Notes under the pieces: generated by a model | What the model was told of the DNA's origin: nothing | Seen by the model: only the letters and a program-made list of their open reading frames with translations | Database searches by the model: none | DNA from: a virus | Strand: one strand, 5' to 3' | DNA: 21,614 nt | IMG/VR virus record: IMGVR_UViG_3300025759_000822 | Coordinates: 1-21,614 of that record | In this document: one piece after another, positions 1 to 5,750 of the stretch | How positions within the stretch are numbered: position 1 is the first letter of the stretch | Layout of the letters: every line of letters starts with the position of its first letter | Made by a program: the position numbers and the translations under genes

Positions 1-1103
1 TCTTAGTATTGCTTACCTACGAAAAAGGTCATAGAATATTATTTACTCGTTATACAATGACTTCGGCAGGAATGTCAATTATACCTGAGTTTATAGAGAA
101 GTTAGAGTTAATGGGAATACTTGACCAGTTCACTGTAACTAAAACAGAAATCATAAACAATTTAACAGGGAGTTCAATATACTTTAGTGGTATTAGAACG
201 TCAAGTGGAGACCAAACGGCAAAGCTTAAATCTATTCAAGGGGTTAGTTCATTTGTATTAGATGAGGCAGAAGAGCTTACAGATGAAGAGAGTTTTGATA
301 AGATTGATTTTAGTATTAGAGCAAAAGGAGTTAAGAATAGATGTATATTAATTCTAAACCCTACTACAAAAGAGAATTGGATATATCAAAGGTTTTTTCA
401 GAATAGAGGAATACCAGACGGATTCAATGGCACAAAAGAAAACATTACTTACATTCATACAACTTACTTAGATAACTTAGAACATTTATCTGAATCGTTT
501 GTAAGACAGATTAATGATATGAAAGTAAGAAGACCACTTAAGTATAAGCATCAGATAATGGGTGGTTGGCTACAAAGAGCAGAAGGAGTTATATTTACTC
601 ATTGGAATATAGATAAATTCAATACGGAAATAGATTCAATATTCGGTTTGGACTTTGGATTCTCTGTTGACCCCTCAGCTTTAATAGAAGGTGCTATTGA
701 CAAAACTAGAAAAATTATTTGGTTTAAAGAACATTTATATAAAAAAGGTTTGACTACCTCACAAATTTATGATACTTGTATTAGAAAGGCAGGTAAGAAT
801 TTAATTGTGGCTGATAATAGTGAACCCCGTTTAATTAGTGAATTAAAAACAAAAGGATTAAACATTGTGCCTACAATAAAAAAGAAAGGTAGCATCTTGT
901 CAGGAATAGCATTGATGCAAGATTATCAAATTGTAATTGATAGCAATTCAATAAATCTAATTCGTGAATTTAATAACTATTCTTGGAAGCTTACAGGTTC
1001 TATTCCTCAGGATAATTTTAATCATGGAATAGACTCCTGTCGTTATCTGGTTCAGTACCTACTTACTAGGTCTGTACCTCATGGTAATTACTTTATTAGG
1101 TAA
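1..1103 (+). CDS. terL: Phage terminase large subunit, 5' truncated by the window edge
   Basis: This is the ATPase/nuclease motor that packages DNA into the prohead through the portal. The frame is open to the window edge (codons TTA GTA precede the first TTG), so the Walker A part lies outside and the TTG at base 9 is not a real start. Counting from that TTG, a Walker B motif FVLDEAEEL lies at residues 82-90 and the coupling motif LNPTTKENW at about 116-124. The nuclease domain follows: GLDFG (D215), VADNSEP (D269) and HGIDSCRY (D342), the three-acid RNase H-like pattern of the Terminase_3/PBSX type. The fold assignment rests on these motifs. The nearest structural genes in this window start over 6 kb downstream, so terminase is separated from portal and capsid. 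The small subunit is not seen and may lie upstream. Confidence 0.93.
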   Translation, partial: LVLLTYEKGHRILFTRYTMTSAGMSIIPEFIEKLELMGILDQFTVTKTEIINNLTGSSIYFSGIRTSSGDQTAKLKSIQGVSSFVLDEAEELTDEESFDKIDFSIRAKGVKNRCILILNPTTKENWIYQRFFQNRGIPDGFNGTKENITYIHTTYLDNLEHLSESFVRQINDMKVRRPLKYKHQIMGGWLQRAEGVIFTHWNIDKFNTEIDSIFGLDFGFSVDPSALIEGAIDKTRKIIWFKEHLYKKGLTTSQIYDTCIRKAGKNLIVADNSEPRLISELKTKGLNIVPTIKKKGSILSGIALMQDYQIVIDSNSINLIREFNNYSWKLTGSIPQDNFNHGIDSCRYLVQYLLTRSVPHGNYFIR

Positions 1104-1104
1104 A

Positions 1105-1122
1105 TTGTTACATTTGTAACAA
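1105..1122. repeat. Perfect inverted repeat just after the terminase stop
   Basis: TTGTTACATTTGTAACAA forms an 8-bp perfect stem with a 2-nt centre, beginning two bases after the terL stop codon. It is followed by A residues rather than a T tract, so it is not a + strand intrinsic terminator. The top strand also contains TACATTTG, which fits the Bacteroidota -7 box TAnnTTTG, but no TTTG lies at the right distance upstream. An operator or an mRNA 3' end structure are both possible. Confidence 0.45.
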
Positions 1123-1154
1123 AAAATATTTAATTTGTTATATTTCTACATTTA

Positions 1155-1185
1155 TTTGTCAGTTGGAGAATTAATTACTATATTG
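1155..1185 (+). promoter_or_regulatory. Promoter P1 with phage box TCAGTTGGA
   Basis: TTTG at 1155-1158, 20 nt, then TATATTG at 1179-1185, close to the Bacteroidota consensus TTTG-N19-TAnnTTTG. The box TCAGTTGGA follows the -33 element directly (1159-1167). The same box recurs upstream of 1587, 4142 and 7425. Transcription would begin near 1192 and serve the gene starting at 1230. Confidence 0.7.
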
Positions 1186-1229
1186 AACACAGTTCATTGA
1201 AATATTGTTTAACCCATAAAATTGAAAAC

Positions 1230-1484
1230 ATGGAAAAATTAAAACTAGAGAAAGTTAACTCTAAAAAACAACTAGAAGCTCAAGGTTATTTTAAAATAGA
1301 TTTAAACAAAGGAGTTTGGGATTTTTGTTGGGGGAAGTATGTTATAACTAGCACCAGACAAAACGAAAGTTCAGTTCTTTATTTTGGTGGTGACATTTTA
1401 TCACAAACACCTGTTGAGTCAATAAAAGAAGCTTTGTACCTGTACAATACTTATCATTACAGTTGTCCAGAACACTACTTATAA
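1230..1484 (+). CDS. Hypothetical protein, 84 aa
   Basis: Function not recognised. The protein begins MEKLKLEKVNSKKQL and is rich in aromatic residues (GVWDFCWGKYVI near residues 29-40). It has no signal peptide or membrane segment and ends in a Cys/His-containing tail (YHYSCPEHYL). I chose ATG 1230 over the TTG at 1197: the TTG extension would start only about 5 nt after the predicted transcription start, and the ATG has the A-rich leader typical of this genome. The gene is a single-gene transcription unit, with promoter P1 upstream and an intrinsic terminator starting 7 nt after its stop. That arrangement suggests separately controlled expression, perhaps early. Confidence 0.72.
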   Translation: MEKLKLEKVNSKKQLEAQGYFKIDLNKGVWDFCWGKYVITSTRQNESSVLYFGGDILSQTPVESIKEALYLYNTYHYSCPEHYL

Positions 1485-1490
1485 GGAGTA

Positions 1491-1514
1491 GGGGAGGGTA
1501 AAACCTCCCTTTTT
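1491..1514 (+). terminator. Intrinsic terminator
   Basis: GGGAGG-GTAAAA-CCTCCC (1492-1509) forms a 6-bp GC stem with a 6-nt loop, followed by five T (1510-1514). It ends the unit of the 84-aa gene, and promoter P2 begins 10 nt later. Confidence 0.85.
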
Positions 1515-1523
1515 AAAAAAAGA

Positions 1524-1555
1524 TTTGGTCAGTTGGAAATAATTCACTATATTTG
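1524..1555 (+). promoter_or_regulatory. Promoter P2 with phage box TCAGTTGGA
   Basis: TTTG at 1524-1527, 20 nt, then a perfect TATATTTG at 1548-1555. The box TCAGTTGGA is at 1529-1537. It lies directly after the terminator and 31 nt before ATG 1587. It probably drives the long run of small genes up to about 4049, in which I see no internal terminator. Confidence 0.8.
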
Positions 1556-1586
1556 TTAATAATTAATAATTAAAACAAAGAAAACT

Positions 1587-1763
1587 ATGAAAATTTACAA
1601 ACAGTACAAAGATGAATCTTTTAAAACACTAACACCATTAAAAAAGTTTATAGAACTTACAGAAGGCAAAGGTTATTACAAAAAAGATACAGCATTACAA
1701 ACACTAAAAAAGTGTGGCATGATTCAAACTAATTGGGCATGGTACACATTAACTAAAGATTAA
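1587..1763 (+). CDS. Small hypothetical protein, 58 aa
   Basis: Not recognised. It is a basic, soluble peptide (MKIYKQYKDES at the N-terminus) with LTPLKKFIELTEGKGYYKK followed by a short helical stretch and a Trp-rich end (NWAWYTLTKD). The spacing of hydrophobic residues would allow a small winged-helix-like fold, but this is speculation. The start follows the leader aaagaaaactATG, 31 nt after the -7 box of P2, making this the first gene of the operon. The next gene starts 4 nt after its stop. Confidence 0.68.
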   Translation: MKIYKQYKDESFKTLTPLKKFIELTEGKGYYKKDTALQTLKKCGMIQTNWAWYTLTKD

Positions 1764-1767
1764 AACA

Positions 1768-1887
1768 ATGAAAGAAAACAAAAAGATTATCCCAAAACAT
1801 TTTAAGATTAACGAGGATTGGATACAGAAATCTAATCAGAATCTAGTAATGGATTTATTAAGAAAACAATTTAAAACAAACAAATAA
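1768..1887 (+). CDS. Small hypothetical protein, 39 aa
   Basis: Not recognised. A very basic peptide (MKENKKIIPKHFKINEDW at its start) with no visible motif. Its last stop base is shared with the first base of the next start codon (TAATG), and it starts 4 nt after the previous gene. This tight packing is the main support for its being real. Confidence 0.55.
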   Translation: MKENKKIIPKHFKINEDWIQKSNQNLVMDLLRKQFKTNK

Positions 1888-2084
1888 TGATAGTAAAATT
1901 AGCAGTTCATTATGAACAAGAAAGAACAGATAAAAAAGATAACAACAATGGTTTGTTGTATGGTATATATCATTATGATGTTCCTAAAAATGATTTAGAT
2001 ACAGACAATATGTTTAACAATGATGTTGTTCATGTTGAATGGTATAAAACAAAATTAGAAAGAAATAAACAATTAAAATTATAA
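1887..2084 (+). CDS. Small hypothetical protein, 65 aa
   Basis: Not recognised. It starts MIVKLAVHYEQERTDKK and continues with an acidic, aspartate-rich middle (DVPKNDLDTDN). The alternating hydrophobic and aromatic residues suggest beta strands (GLLYGIYHYDV; VVHVEWYKTKL). No membrane segment or catalytic motif is visible. It is translationally coupled to its upstream neighbour through a TAATG overlap, and the next ATG follows 4 nt after its stop. Confidence 0.7.
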   Translation: MIVKLAVHYEQERTDKKDNNNGLLYGIYHYDVPKNDLDTDNMFNNDVVHVEWYKTKLERNKQLKL

Positions 2085-2088
2085 AATT

Positions 2089-2241
2089 ATGAGCAAAGTA
2101 AACGCATTTGAGAACGAGATATTTGACCATTACAGAAAAAGAGTAAATCAAATAGAAAAATCAATTAACCTATTAAGAAGTCATGGCTACACTGTTGTAG
2201 ATTTAGAAGGCAAAATAATAGAAGAAGAAGTTAAACAATAA
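2089..2241 (+). CDS. Small hypothetical protein, 50 aa
   Basis: Not recognised. The first 30 residues look helical (FENEIFDHYRKRVNQIEKSI), followed by a short strand HGYTVVDLEGKII and an acidic tail. It starts behind the leader ataaaattATG and shares its stop with the next start (TAATG). Its length and charge suit a small regulatory or host-modulating peptide, but there is no direct evidence of function. Confidence 0.62.
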   Translation: MSKVNAFENEIFDHYRKRVNQIEKSINLLRSHGYTVVDLEGKIIEEEVKQ

Positions 2242-2411
2242 TGGAAGACATCATTGAAGAGTTAGAAGCTGAAATAAAAAGTTTACAATACGACATTGAA
2301 TGGCAAAACCATTATATGAAATACTTAGAAGACAAGAATTGTGAATTAGATAACGAAGCTACTGTTTACGCTAATTATATGATGAACTCAACAAAAACTT
2401 ACGAAATATGA
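2241..2411 (+). CDS. Small coiled-coil protein, 56 aa
   Basis: Not recognised by family. The N-terminal 35 residues are strongly helical and charged with a heptad pattern (MEDIIEELEAEIKSLQYDIE), so a short coiled coil or helical hairpin is likely. The C-terminus has YANYMMNSTKTYEI. It overlaps its neighbours at both ends: TAATG upstream and ATGA downstream. A second short coiled-coil gene lies in the same operon (3002-3172), and the two might interact, though this is only an inference. Confidence 0.62.
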   Translation: MEDIIEELEAEIKSLQYDIEWQNHYMKYLEDKNCELDNEATVYANYMMNSTKTYEI

Positions 2412-2671
2412 CACTCAAAGAAAAAATCAAAGATTTAGAAAAGCAATTAGAAGTTGCTAAAAGACACACCTATGTTTATGACACAATTCAAATACATTGT
2501 AATGACGGAGAACTCTATATTTATTATGGAGACGATAAATGCGTTGTGTTTGACGTTAACGATATGTTTGATGACTTACCCTTCATTATAAGTCAAGTCG
2601 TCAAAGAACAAGCTAAAATACAGGAATGGAAGCTTGATAGCATTAAGGAATCATTAAAAGAAATCAAATGA
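2408..2671 (+). CDS. Hypothetical protein with N-terminal coiled coil, 87 aa
   Basis: Not recognised. Residues 1-20 form a charged helix (MTLKEKIKDLEKQLEVAKR). Next comes a beta-rich core with acidic turns (IQIHCNDGELYIYYGDDK; VVFDVNDMFDDLP) and a final amphipathic helix (VVKEQAKIQEWKLDSIKES). The gene is coupled on both sides by ATGA overlaps, at 2408 and 2668. The layout of helix, small strand domain and helix is typical of small phage accessory proteins, but no function follows from it. Confidence 0.72.
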   Translation: MTLKEKIKDLEKQLEVAKRHTYVYDTIQIHCNDGELYIYYGDDKCVVFDVNDMFDDLPFIISQVVKEQAKIQEWKLDSIKESLKEIK

Positions 2672-2805
2672 GAAAGTGTAACAAATGTTCAGCAATAATA
2701 GAACAGAAAGGAAAACAATTATTCTGTTATAGTTGCAAAGGGTATAAGATGCCCTACGAAACTTATAAATTTTATTCACTATCAAATCAATTTAATAATA
2801 AATAA
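2668..2805 (+). CDS. Small zinc-ribbon protein, 45 aa
   Basis: Two CxxC knuckles, CNKC at residues 4-7 and CYSC at 20-23, separated by 12 residues, make a compact zinc ribbon likely to bind one Zn ion. The remaining 20 residues are aromatic and polar (YKMPYETYKFYSLSNQ). Such mini-ribbons in phages often bind nucleic acid or a host protein such as RNA polymerase; that is general family knowledge, not shown here. It overlaps the upstream gene by ATGA and is too short to be found by length alone. The Cys pattern is the main support. Confidence 0.7.
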   Translation: MRKCNKCSAIIEQKGKQLFCYSCKGYKMPYETYKFYSLSNQFNNK

Positions 2806-2807
2806 TT

Positions 2808-3005
2808 ATGAAAGTAAACAGAGTATATAAAACAGTACGCCCAATGCGAAAGTTTGGCAATTTAATAAGAGATTTATTTATGCCAAAGCAATCTAATCAT
2901 TTTTGGATTAGAGTAAAAGAAGTTGCTGAAACGCAAGAAGAAAAAGAAGAGCAAATATTTGCTATAATAGAATTATTAAATAACAGAATAGATATTAAGA
3001 TATGA
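2808..3005 (+). CDS. Hypothetical protein, 65 aa
   Basis: Not recognised. It has a basic N-terminal half (MKVNRVYKTVRPMRKFGN, then LIRDLFMPKQ) and an acidic helical C-terminal half (VKEVAETQEEKEEQIFAIIELL). This charge split is common in small nucleic-acid-binding or adaptor proteins, but no motif is diagnostic. It starts behind taataattATG, 2 nt after the zinc-ribbon gene, and overlaps the next gene by ATGA. Confidence 0.68.
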   Translation: MKVNRVYKTVRPMRKFGNLIRDLFMPKQSNHFWIRVKEVAETQEEKEEQIFAIIELLNNRIDIKI

Positions 3006-3172
3006 CACACACAGAAGATTTAAACAGAATAGAGATTAATCATTTAAGAGAGATGCTTAGATATGTTAAGGAAGAGAATGAGAATTTAAAAGATATGAAT
3101 CGAACACTCAAAGCAAAGAATGAATTATACTTGCAACAATTAGAATCAGAATATAGAAAAAGTAAAGTATAA
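3002..3172 (+). CDS. Small coiled-coil protein, 56 aa
   Basis: Almost the whole peptide is one predicted charged helix with leucines at heptad-like spacing (LREMLRYVKEENENLKDMN, then AKNELYLQQLESEYRKS). It probably oligomerises or binds a helical partner. It overlaps the upstream gene by ATGA. A 16-nt gap with an A-rich leader precedes the ParB-like gene. No family recognised. Confidence 0.65.
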   Translation: MTHTEDLNRIEINHLREMLRYVKEENENLKDMNRTLKAKNELYLQQLESEYRKSKV

Positions 3173-3188
3173 ACAAAAACAGAAAACA

Positions 3189-3902
3189 ATGAAAAAATTT
3201 GAGATATTCGAAACTAAAAACTATGGCTTGTTCAAATATCTAACATTTAACAGAGATGTAGATAAAAAGCATGTTGATTTACTTTGTAATTCAATTACTA
3301 AATTTGGCTTAGTTGTACCGATAATTGTAACTAATGATAATTACGTTATTGATGGTCAACACAGGTTAGAAGCGTTAATTCAATTACAAAAACCTGTATT
3401 TTATGTAATAAACAATAACGTAAATAAAGATTGTGTTGTTGATATAAATACTAATCAAAGAGGTTGGAAAGTTATAAACCACATCAAATCTTATGCAGTT
3501 AAAGGTAATCTGGAATATAAAAGATTATTAGAAATAATTGATGATTTTATTGATGATTTTACGCTATCTGGAATTACAGATGCTTTCAATTCAAAATTAA
3601 ACAAAGGTTCTACCTCTTTAATTAAAAAAGGGATTTATGAATTGAATGAGGATTTAGGGGAACAGGTTTTGGAAAATTGCTTAAGTTTAAAAGATGTCAT
3701 AGGAAAAAACGCCATATCTACTAAATTCGTTAGGGCATTAAAAAAGATAATGTTTAAGAATGAACATTTTGATGTTGACAGATTAATCAAGAATTGTAAA
3801 AGCGTTAAAAAGATTTATATTTATAATAATGAATATGATATTATACAAGAGATATTAGACGTTTATAATTACAAACTTAGAAGTAATAAATTAGAAATTT
3901 AA
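3189..3902 (+). CDS. ParB/sulfiredoxin-fold domain protein, 237 aa
   Basis: Residues 8-70 look like a ParB-like N-terminal domain: LCNSITKFGLVVPIIVTNDN followed by YVIDGQHRLEAL, with the DGQHR motif at residues 55-59. In this fold that motif binds nucleotide or phosphate. The C-terminal two thirds (about 75-237) are helical and basic (KSVKKIYIYNNEYDII near the end), with no clear helix-turn-helix. In plasmids ParB acts with ParA, but no ParA is in the window. Stand-alone versions in phages are often annotated as ParB-like nuclease or DNA-binding proteins and their role is usually unknown. It is the largest gene of the P2 operon and could act in DNA modification or regulation, or have nuclease activity. 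The domain call is fairly sure and the function open. Confidence 0.8.
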   Translation: MKKFEIFETKNYGLFKYLTFNRDVDKKHVDLLCNSITKFGLVVPIIVTNDNYVIDGQHRLEALIQLQKPVFYVINNNVNKDCVVDINTNQRGWKVINHIKSYAVKGNLEYKRLLEIIDDFIDDFTLSGITDAFNSKLNKGSTSLIKKGIYELNEDLGEQVLENCLSLKDVIGKNAISTKFVRALKKIMFKNEHFDVDRLIKNCKSVKKIYIYNNEYDIIQEILDVYNYKLRSNKLEI

Positions 3903-3905
3903 TAG

Positions 3906-4049
3906 ATGAGAGTTCTAACGTTTGAAATAAAAGAAGTAGGGGAAGAACCTTACGTTAAGCAATTCAATACGGATAGGTCAATTCAATGGACGGTTAAACA
4001 ATATTCAAGACATAGAGCAATTCAATATATGAATTTAATAACGAAATAA
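3906..4049 (+). CDS. Small hypothetical protein, 47 aa
   Basis: Not recognised. It begins MRVLTFEIKEVGEEPYVKQF and reads like a small beta-alpha peptide with SIQWTVKQYSRHRAIQYM toward the end. It lies 3 nt after the ParB-like gene and is the last gene before promoter P3. Its 3' end (from 4019) carries the first copy of a 22-bp direct repeat that recurs at 4660, so this end may be a recombination junction. Confidence 0.6.
   Translation: MRVLTFEIKEVGEEPYVKQFNTDRSIQWTVKQYSRHRAIQYMNLITK
4019..4040 (+). repeat. 22-bp direct repeat, copy 1
   Basis: Matches 4660-4681 at 21 of 22 positions (AATTCAATA, then TATG versus CATG, then AATTTAATA). Together the two copies flank promoter P3 and the gene at 4142-4660. 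See the cassette finding. Confidence 0.65.
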
Positions 4050-4087
4050 ATAAAAAATAATTTAATAAAAAAATAATTTAAATATAT

Positions 4088-4118
4088 TTTGTCAGTTGGA
4101 AATATTGTTGTATGTTTG
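4088..4118 (+). promoter_or_regulatory. Promoter P3 with phage box TCAGTTGGA
   Basis: TTTG at 4088-4091, 19 nt, then a perfect TATGTTTG at 4111-4118, with the box TCAGTTGGA at 4092-4100. ATG 4142 follows 23 nt after the -7 box. This is the best consensus match in the window. Confidence 0.82.
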
Positions 4119-4141
4119 ATATAAATTTAAAATAAAAAACA

Positions 4142-4660
4142 ATGAGAACAATAGAAATTCAAGCTTATCAATTTGATGAATTAGATAAGCAAACGCAACA
4201 AAAAATTATTAAAAATCATTATGATATAAATGTACACCATGATTGGTGGGATTTAGTTTACGAGGAATTTAAACAAGTAGAGATTATAATAAAAGGTTTT
4301 GATTTATTCAGAAGAGAAATTGAAATTGAAATTTATAGCTCTTATGAGGAAACTGCAAATTTAATTATGTCTTATGGATTTAATACAACAGAACAAATTT
4401 ATATTGCTACAAAGAAGTTTTTAAAACACAGAGATAATCTATTTAAAAAACATGGTGAAAATGATAAAATAAAAGAAGAATTTTATAATGATTATGATAG
4501 TGAAATTGACTCGATTGAACATGATTTTCATTGTAGTTTACAAAATGAAATATTAAGACAATTAAATAATGAATACGATTATTATTCAAGTGATGAGGCA
4601 ATAAAAGAAACTATTATAGTTAATGAATATGAATTTAAAAAAGATGGTGAAAGATTATAA
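4142..4660 (+). CDS. Conserved phage-type hypothetical protein, 172 aa
   Basis: The N-terminal signature YQFDELDKQTQQKIIKNHY followed by DWWDLVYEEFKQ and then IIIKGFDLFRREIEIEI resembles a widespread phage/plasmid hypothetical family (a short F-x-E-L helix, a W/Y-E motif, then beta strands around GFD). I know no established function for it. The rest is acidic and helical, rich in Asp, Glu and Tyr. The gene stands alone between promoter P3 and the terminator at 4734 and is flanked by direct repeats, so it looks like an independently expressed accessory (moron-type) gene. The similarity is from memory of the motif, not from a search. Confidence 0.8.
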   Translation: MRTIEIQAYQFDELDKQTQQKIIKNHYDINVHHDWWDLVYEEFKQVEIIIKGFDLFRREIEIEIYSSYEETANLIMSYGFNTTEQIYIATKKFLKHRDNLFKKHGENDKIKEEFYNDYDSEIDSIEHDFHCSLQNEILRQLNNEYDYYSSDEAIKETIIVNEYEFKKDGERL

Positions 4661-4718
4661 ATTCAATACATGAATTTAATAGAGTAGATTATAAATTCAA
4701 TATACACAAATTTAATAG
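4652..4718 (+). repeat. Partial tandem duplication at the gene end, with second copy of the 22-bp repeat
   Basis: The gene end AGATTATAAATTCAATA (4652-4668, including the stop codon) is repeated at 4686-4702, and both copies continue into AATTTAATAG. The first copy contains a perfect 7-bp inverted repeat, AAATTCA-ataca-TGAATTT (4659-4677), and matches the upstream repeat at 4019-4040 over 21 of 22 bases. The duplication and the remote copy suggest past recombination at this junction. Confidence 0.6.
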
Positions 4719-4733
4719 TTGTTTGTTTGTTTG

Positions 4734-4762
4734 CCCTCTGTAAATTTTACAGGGGGTTTTTT
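4734..4762 (+). terminator. Intrinsic terminator
   Basis: CCCTCTGTAA pairs with TTACAGGGGG (4734-4756; about 10 bp with one G-U pair and a 3-nt loop), followed by six T (4757-4762). It ends the unit of the 172-aa gene. A GTTTGTTTGTTTG run precedes it. Confidence 0.87.
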
Positions 4763-4912
4763 GTTGGATAACTTGCAAAGCTAAAAACAAATAAAGCAAC
4801 AAAGCAAATTAATTTTCTTATTTAGAATTAATATAAATTGTCATGTGGGGTTGACTTGTATTATTTTATTAACTAATATTGTGAATAATTATTAACTAAA
4901 TAAACAAACAAT
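4763..4912 (+). promoter_or_regulatory. Intergenic region with a probable promoter at 4838-4881
   Basis: After the terminator lies about 75 nt of A-rich sequence with nothing clear in it. Then TTG-TCATGTGGGG (4838-4850) resembles the TTTG-TCAGTTGGA box with changes. TTGAC at 4851, 20 nt after its TTG, then TAATATTG (4874-4881) gives an acceptable -33/-7 pair. ATG 4913 follows 31 nt downstream. The -7 matches P1 in lacking one T. The promoter is needed because the upstream terminator is strong, but the exact elements are uncertain. Confidence 0.5.
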
Positions 4913-5062
4913 ATGAAACAAATTTGGCAACACAAAACATTTTTAACAGAGGAAAGAGCAAGAAATTTTGAAGCTTTTTGTATTTCATCTGGTTTTATTA
5001 CAGACTTTATATTTATAGAAAATGGGTTCAAGGTTGAATACAAAAAAAAACAAACATTATGA
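4913..5062 (+). CDS. Small hypothetical protein, 49 aa
   Basis: Not recognised. It begins MKQIWQHKTFLTEERARNFE and continues with a hydrophobic stretch CISSGFITDFIFIENGF and a Lys-rich end. The pattern (a labelled strand, a helix, then two strands) could be a small alpha/beta peptide; it is not a convincing membrane protein. First gene of the unit after the 4734 terminator, overlapping the next gene by ATGA. Confidence 0.6.
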   Translation: MKQIWQHKTFLTEERARNFEAFCISSGFITDFIFIENGFKVEYKKKQTL

Positions 5063-5169
5063 AAAACACATTACACAAAATAATTATTAAAACATTTATA
5101 ACGCTATCTTTTATTAGCGTTGCTTTTGTTATTTATGCTTCAATTAACATTTTAATCAATTTATTTTAA
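5059..5169 (+). CDS. Small membrane protein, 36 aa
   Basis: A short basic head (MKNTLHKIIIK) is followed by one hydrophobic helix of about 22 residues (FITLSFISVAFVIYASINIL), so it is probably an inner-membrane single-pass peptide with the N-terminus inside. It overlaps its upstream neighbour by ATGA and is followed 2 nt later by another gene with a membrane helix. A pair of tiny membrane proteins in an accessory block could serve in superinfection exclusion or lysis control, but nothing in the sequence settles this. Confidence 0.58.
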   Translation: MKNTLHKIIIKTFITLSFISVAFVIYASINILINLF

Positions 5170-5171
5170 TT

Positions 5172-5357
5172 ATGAAAAAACAAAGAATTAACGAACTCAA
5201 CAACCTTTATGCAGTGCCAATAGGCAAAGAGATAAAGATTAAGAGAAACGCCTTAAAAAGCATCTTAAAACGCTTTATTTTAAGCGATATATTTATCAGG
5301 GTATTTGTTTATGCAAGTGCCTTAATTTTAACCTTATTATTAACCCTAGAAATATAA
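5172..5357 (+). CDS. Small membrane protein, 61 aa
   Basis: The first 40 residues are strongly basic and polar (MKKQRINELNNLYAV; IKIKRNALKSILKRF), followed by one C-terminal hydrophobic helix (IFIRVFVYASALILTLLLTL, about residues 40-59) that ends the protein. This is a tail-anchored arrangement with the basic domain probably in the cytoplasm. It lies 2 nt after the 36-aa membrane protein. No holin signature and no neighbouring endolysin are visible, so lysis is not supported. Confidence 0.68.
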   Translation: MKKQRINELNNLYAVPIGKEIKIKRNALKSILKRFILSDIFIRVFVYASALILTLLLTLEI

Positions 5358-5361
5358 AACA

Positions 5362-5517
5362 ATGGAAACAAAAGCAAAGGAAATGTCTAACTTACAAAAA
5401 TACTTCGGTACTTATGAAGTTAATTTAATTTTAGGCGACTTTAGAAGTTATAAACAACTCAGAGAACTACATACTTACAAGGAAATATTTAACGAAATTA
5501 ATAACCTTATAAAATAA
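5362..5517 (+). CDS. Small hypothetical protein, 51 aa
   Basis: Not recognised. Soluble and helical (METKAKEMSNLQKYFGTYEV at the start; YKEIFNEINNLIK at the end). Starts behind ataaaacaATG, 4 nt after the membrane protein, and is followed by another gene 5 nt after its stop. No motif seen. Confidence 0.6.
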   Translation: METKAKEMSNLQKYFGTYEVNLILGDFRSYKQLRELHTYKEIFNEINNLIK

Positions 5518-5522
5518 AAACA

Positions 5523-5750
5523 ATGAAAAAAATATACTTACCACTATTAAAAGAACAGAAAAAAAGAGGTGTTTATTTTTCCTCTACTTTATCGCCTTAT
5601 AGATTTGAGGCACTTGACACAACAAGACATGAAATAACACATGAACAATATAAAAACAATTATAAGGAAGCCGAAGCAACCGAACAACGCTTAAAAAATG
5701 ATAGCTTCTTTAATAATTCACATTTTAACTTTAATATAATAAGACAATGA
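5523..5750 (+). CDS. Hypothetical protein, 75 aa
   Basis: Not recognised. It has a basic start (MKKIYLPLLKEQKKRGVYFS), an acidic/His-containing middle (TTRHEITHEQYKNNYKEAE) and an Asn/Phe-rich tail (FFNNSHFNFNIIRQ). It shares an ATGA overlap with the next, larger gene, so the two are probably translated together and may act together. Confidence 0.68.
   Translation: MKKIYLPLLKEQKKRGVYFSSTLSPYRFEALDTTRHEITHEQYKNNYKEAEATEQRLKNDSFFNNSHFNFNIIRQ

Noticed and set aside
1197-1229. TTG-initiated N-terminal extension of the 84-aa protein
   Set aside because: The TTG lies only about 5 nt after the predicted transcription start of P1 and lacks a leader; ATG 1230 fits better.
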